From: Candidatus Merdivicinus faecavium
Lineage (GTDB): Bacteria; Bacillota; Clostridia; Oscillospirales; Ruminococcaceae
Length of the DNA: 44,494 nucleotides
Assembly: GCA_018716285.1 (NCBI GenBank)
Contig: DVKD01000007.1
Coordinates: forward strand, 1-44,494
Reading direction: 5' to 3'
Shown here: piece by piece, positions 44,041 through 44,494 of the stretch
Numbering within the stretch: the stretch's first letter is position 1
Layout: every line of letters starts with the position of its first letter
Made by a program: the position numbers and the translations under genes
The notes under the pieces: generated by a model
The model's input: only the letters and a program-made list of their open reading frames with translations
Database searches by the model: none
What the model was told of the DNA's origin: nothing

Positions 44041-44494
44041 CGTAACCGCTGTCCCCGTCGCTGTAATTGCTGCCGCCGTCGTCATAGTTGGTGGAACCGT
44101 AGTTGCTGTAGCCATAGTTCGTCGTCCCGTTATCGTCATAATCGGTGTCGTTGTAGTCGGTGACGCCGTCGTTGTTCGGGCCGTAGTCGGTGTCGTTGTA
44201 ATCAGTGACGCCGTCGTTATTGGGGCCGTAATCGGTGTCGTTGTAATCGGTGACGCCGTCGTTATTGGGGCCGTAGTCGGTGTCGTTGTAGTCGGTGACG
44301 CCGTCGTTATTGGGGCCGTAGTCGGTGTCGTTGTAATCGGTGACGCCGTCGTTATTCGGGCCGTAGTCGGTGTCGTTGTAGTCGGTGACGCCGTCGTTGT
44401 TGGGGCCGTAGTCGGTGTCGTTGTAGTCGGTGACGCCGTCGTTGTTGGGGCCGTAGTCGGTGTCGTTGTAGTCGGTGACGCCGTCGTTGTTGGG
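44033..44494 (-). CDS. Asp/Asn/Gly/Tyr-rich tandem-repeat protein, C-terminal part
   Basis: The 5' end lies outside the window; 153 residues and a TGA stop are visible. About 7.8 copies of a 15-residue unit, DYNDTDYGPNNDGVT, are followed by a degenerate tail of the same composition (YGYSNYGSTNYDDGG) ending SGYDD. The unit contains DGVTDYND, which fits the DGxxDxxD core of thrombospondin type 3-like calcium-binding repeats, though the first ligand positions are weaker. No lysine, arginine or cysteine occurs in the visible part, so it is strongly acidic. It is the first visible gene of the VTC-DUF4956-CotH unit. Likely extracellular or surface-bound (inference); the N-terminal domain cannot be judged. 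Confidence 0.8.
   Translation of the reverse strand, partial: PNNDGVTDYNDTDYGPNNDGVTDYNDTDYGPNNDGVTDYNDTDYGPNNDGVTDYNDTDYGPNNDGVTDYNDTDYGPNNDGVTDYNDTDYGPNNDGVTDYNDTDYGPNNDGVTDYNDTDYDDNGTTNYGYSNYGSTNYDDGGSNYSDGDSGYDD
44138..44494 (-). repeat. 45-bp coding tandem repeat, at least 7.8 copies
   Basis: Period exactly 45 bp, with seven full units from 44161 to 44475 and partial units at both ends; the array continues beyond the window. Units differ only at a few third codon positions (GAT/GAC, AAT/AAC, CCC/CCG, ACC/ACT), all silent. Confidence 0.97.

Noticed and set aside
44041-44139. N-terminal extension of the VTC protein into the repeat region
   Set aside because: The extended part is a Thr/Ala/Met-rich translation of the repeat tail in the wrong frame, whereas the tail frame encodes the acidic repeat protein down to a TGA that overlaps the VTC ATG.
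44138-44494. CRISPR array or non-coding satellite
   Set aside because: Units are contiguous with no spacers, the period is a multiple of three, and all changes are silent in one frame, so it is a coding repeat.

Overview
The window reads as chromosomal DNA from a GC-rich Gram-positive anaerobe, most likely a clostridium of the Oscillospiraceae/Ruminococcaceae type (inference). The reasons are a Gram-positive PolC replicase, the class 1B PyrK/PyrD pair, a short HisG paired with HisZ, an AGCS symporter, a CotH/VTC/DUF4956 cluster, clostridial gene order from pyrH to polC, GGAGG ribosome sites, and canonical TTGACA-N17-TATAAT promoters in AT-rich gaps. Almost every gene is on the minus strand; the one clear plus-strand gene is a GH38 mannosidase.

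Region 1 (about 1-15 kb) is accessory and largely carbohydrate-related. From the left: tRNA-Ser(UGA); a two-gene sugar operon (Gfo/Idh oxidoreductase and a TIM-barrel epimerase/isomerase) with a strong promoter and a near-consensus CcpA cre site at its transcription start; a PocR-AraC regulator; a [2Fe-2S]/ASKHA corrinoid-activator-like protein coupled to a DUF2284 protein; a GH38 mannosidase convergent with a GH106-like glycosidase; a frameshifted HExxH protein; and an acyl-CoA synthetase.

Region 2 (about 15-30 kb) is biosynthetic: pyrK-pyrD-ruvX (running into the acyl-CoA synthetase), an ACT/HTH protein-hom-lysC operon (lysC has a well-formed internal translation start like the one giving the beta subunit of Bacillus aspartokinase II), an AGCS amino-acid symporter, and a compact histidine operon hisZ-G-D-C-B-H-A-F-I-E driven by a TTGACA-N17-TAATAT promoter whose -35 box lies in a perfect inverted repeat.

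Region 3 (about 30-41 kb) is the housekeeping cluster pyrH-frr-uppS-cdsA-dxr-rseP-(96-aa unknown)-ispG-polC, joining UMP synthesis, ribosome recycling, isoprenoid and phospholipid synthesis, membrane proteolysis and replication. Two terminator-like hairpins lie inside it with no obvious promoter after them.

Region 4 (about 41-44.5 kb) is a four-gene unit: an Asp/Asn/Gly/Tyr-rich tandem-repeat protein (5' end outside the window), a VTC-type polyphosphate-polymerase-domain protein, a DUF4956 membrane protein and a CotH-family kinase, closed by a strong terminator. Three of the genes overlap or nearly abut, and the repeat peptide is identical in every copy although the DNA differs. This is the least understood and most interesting part of the window.
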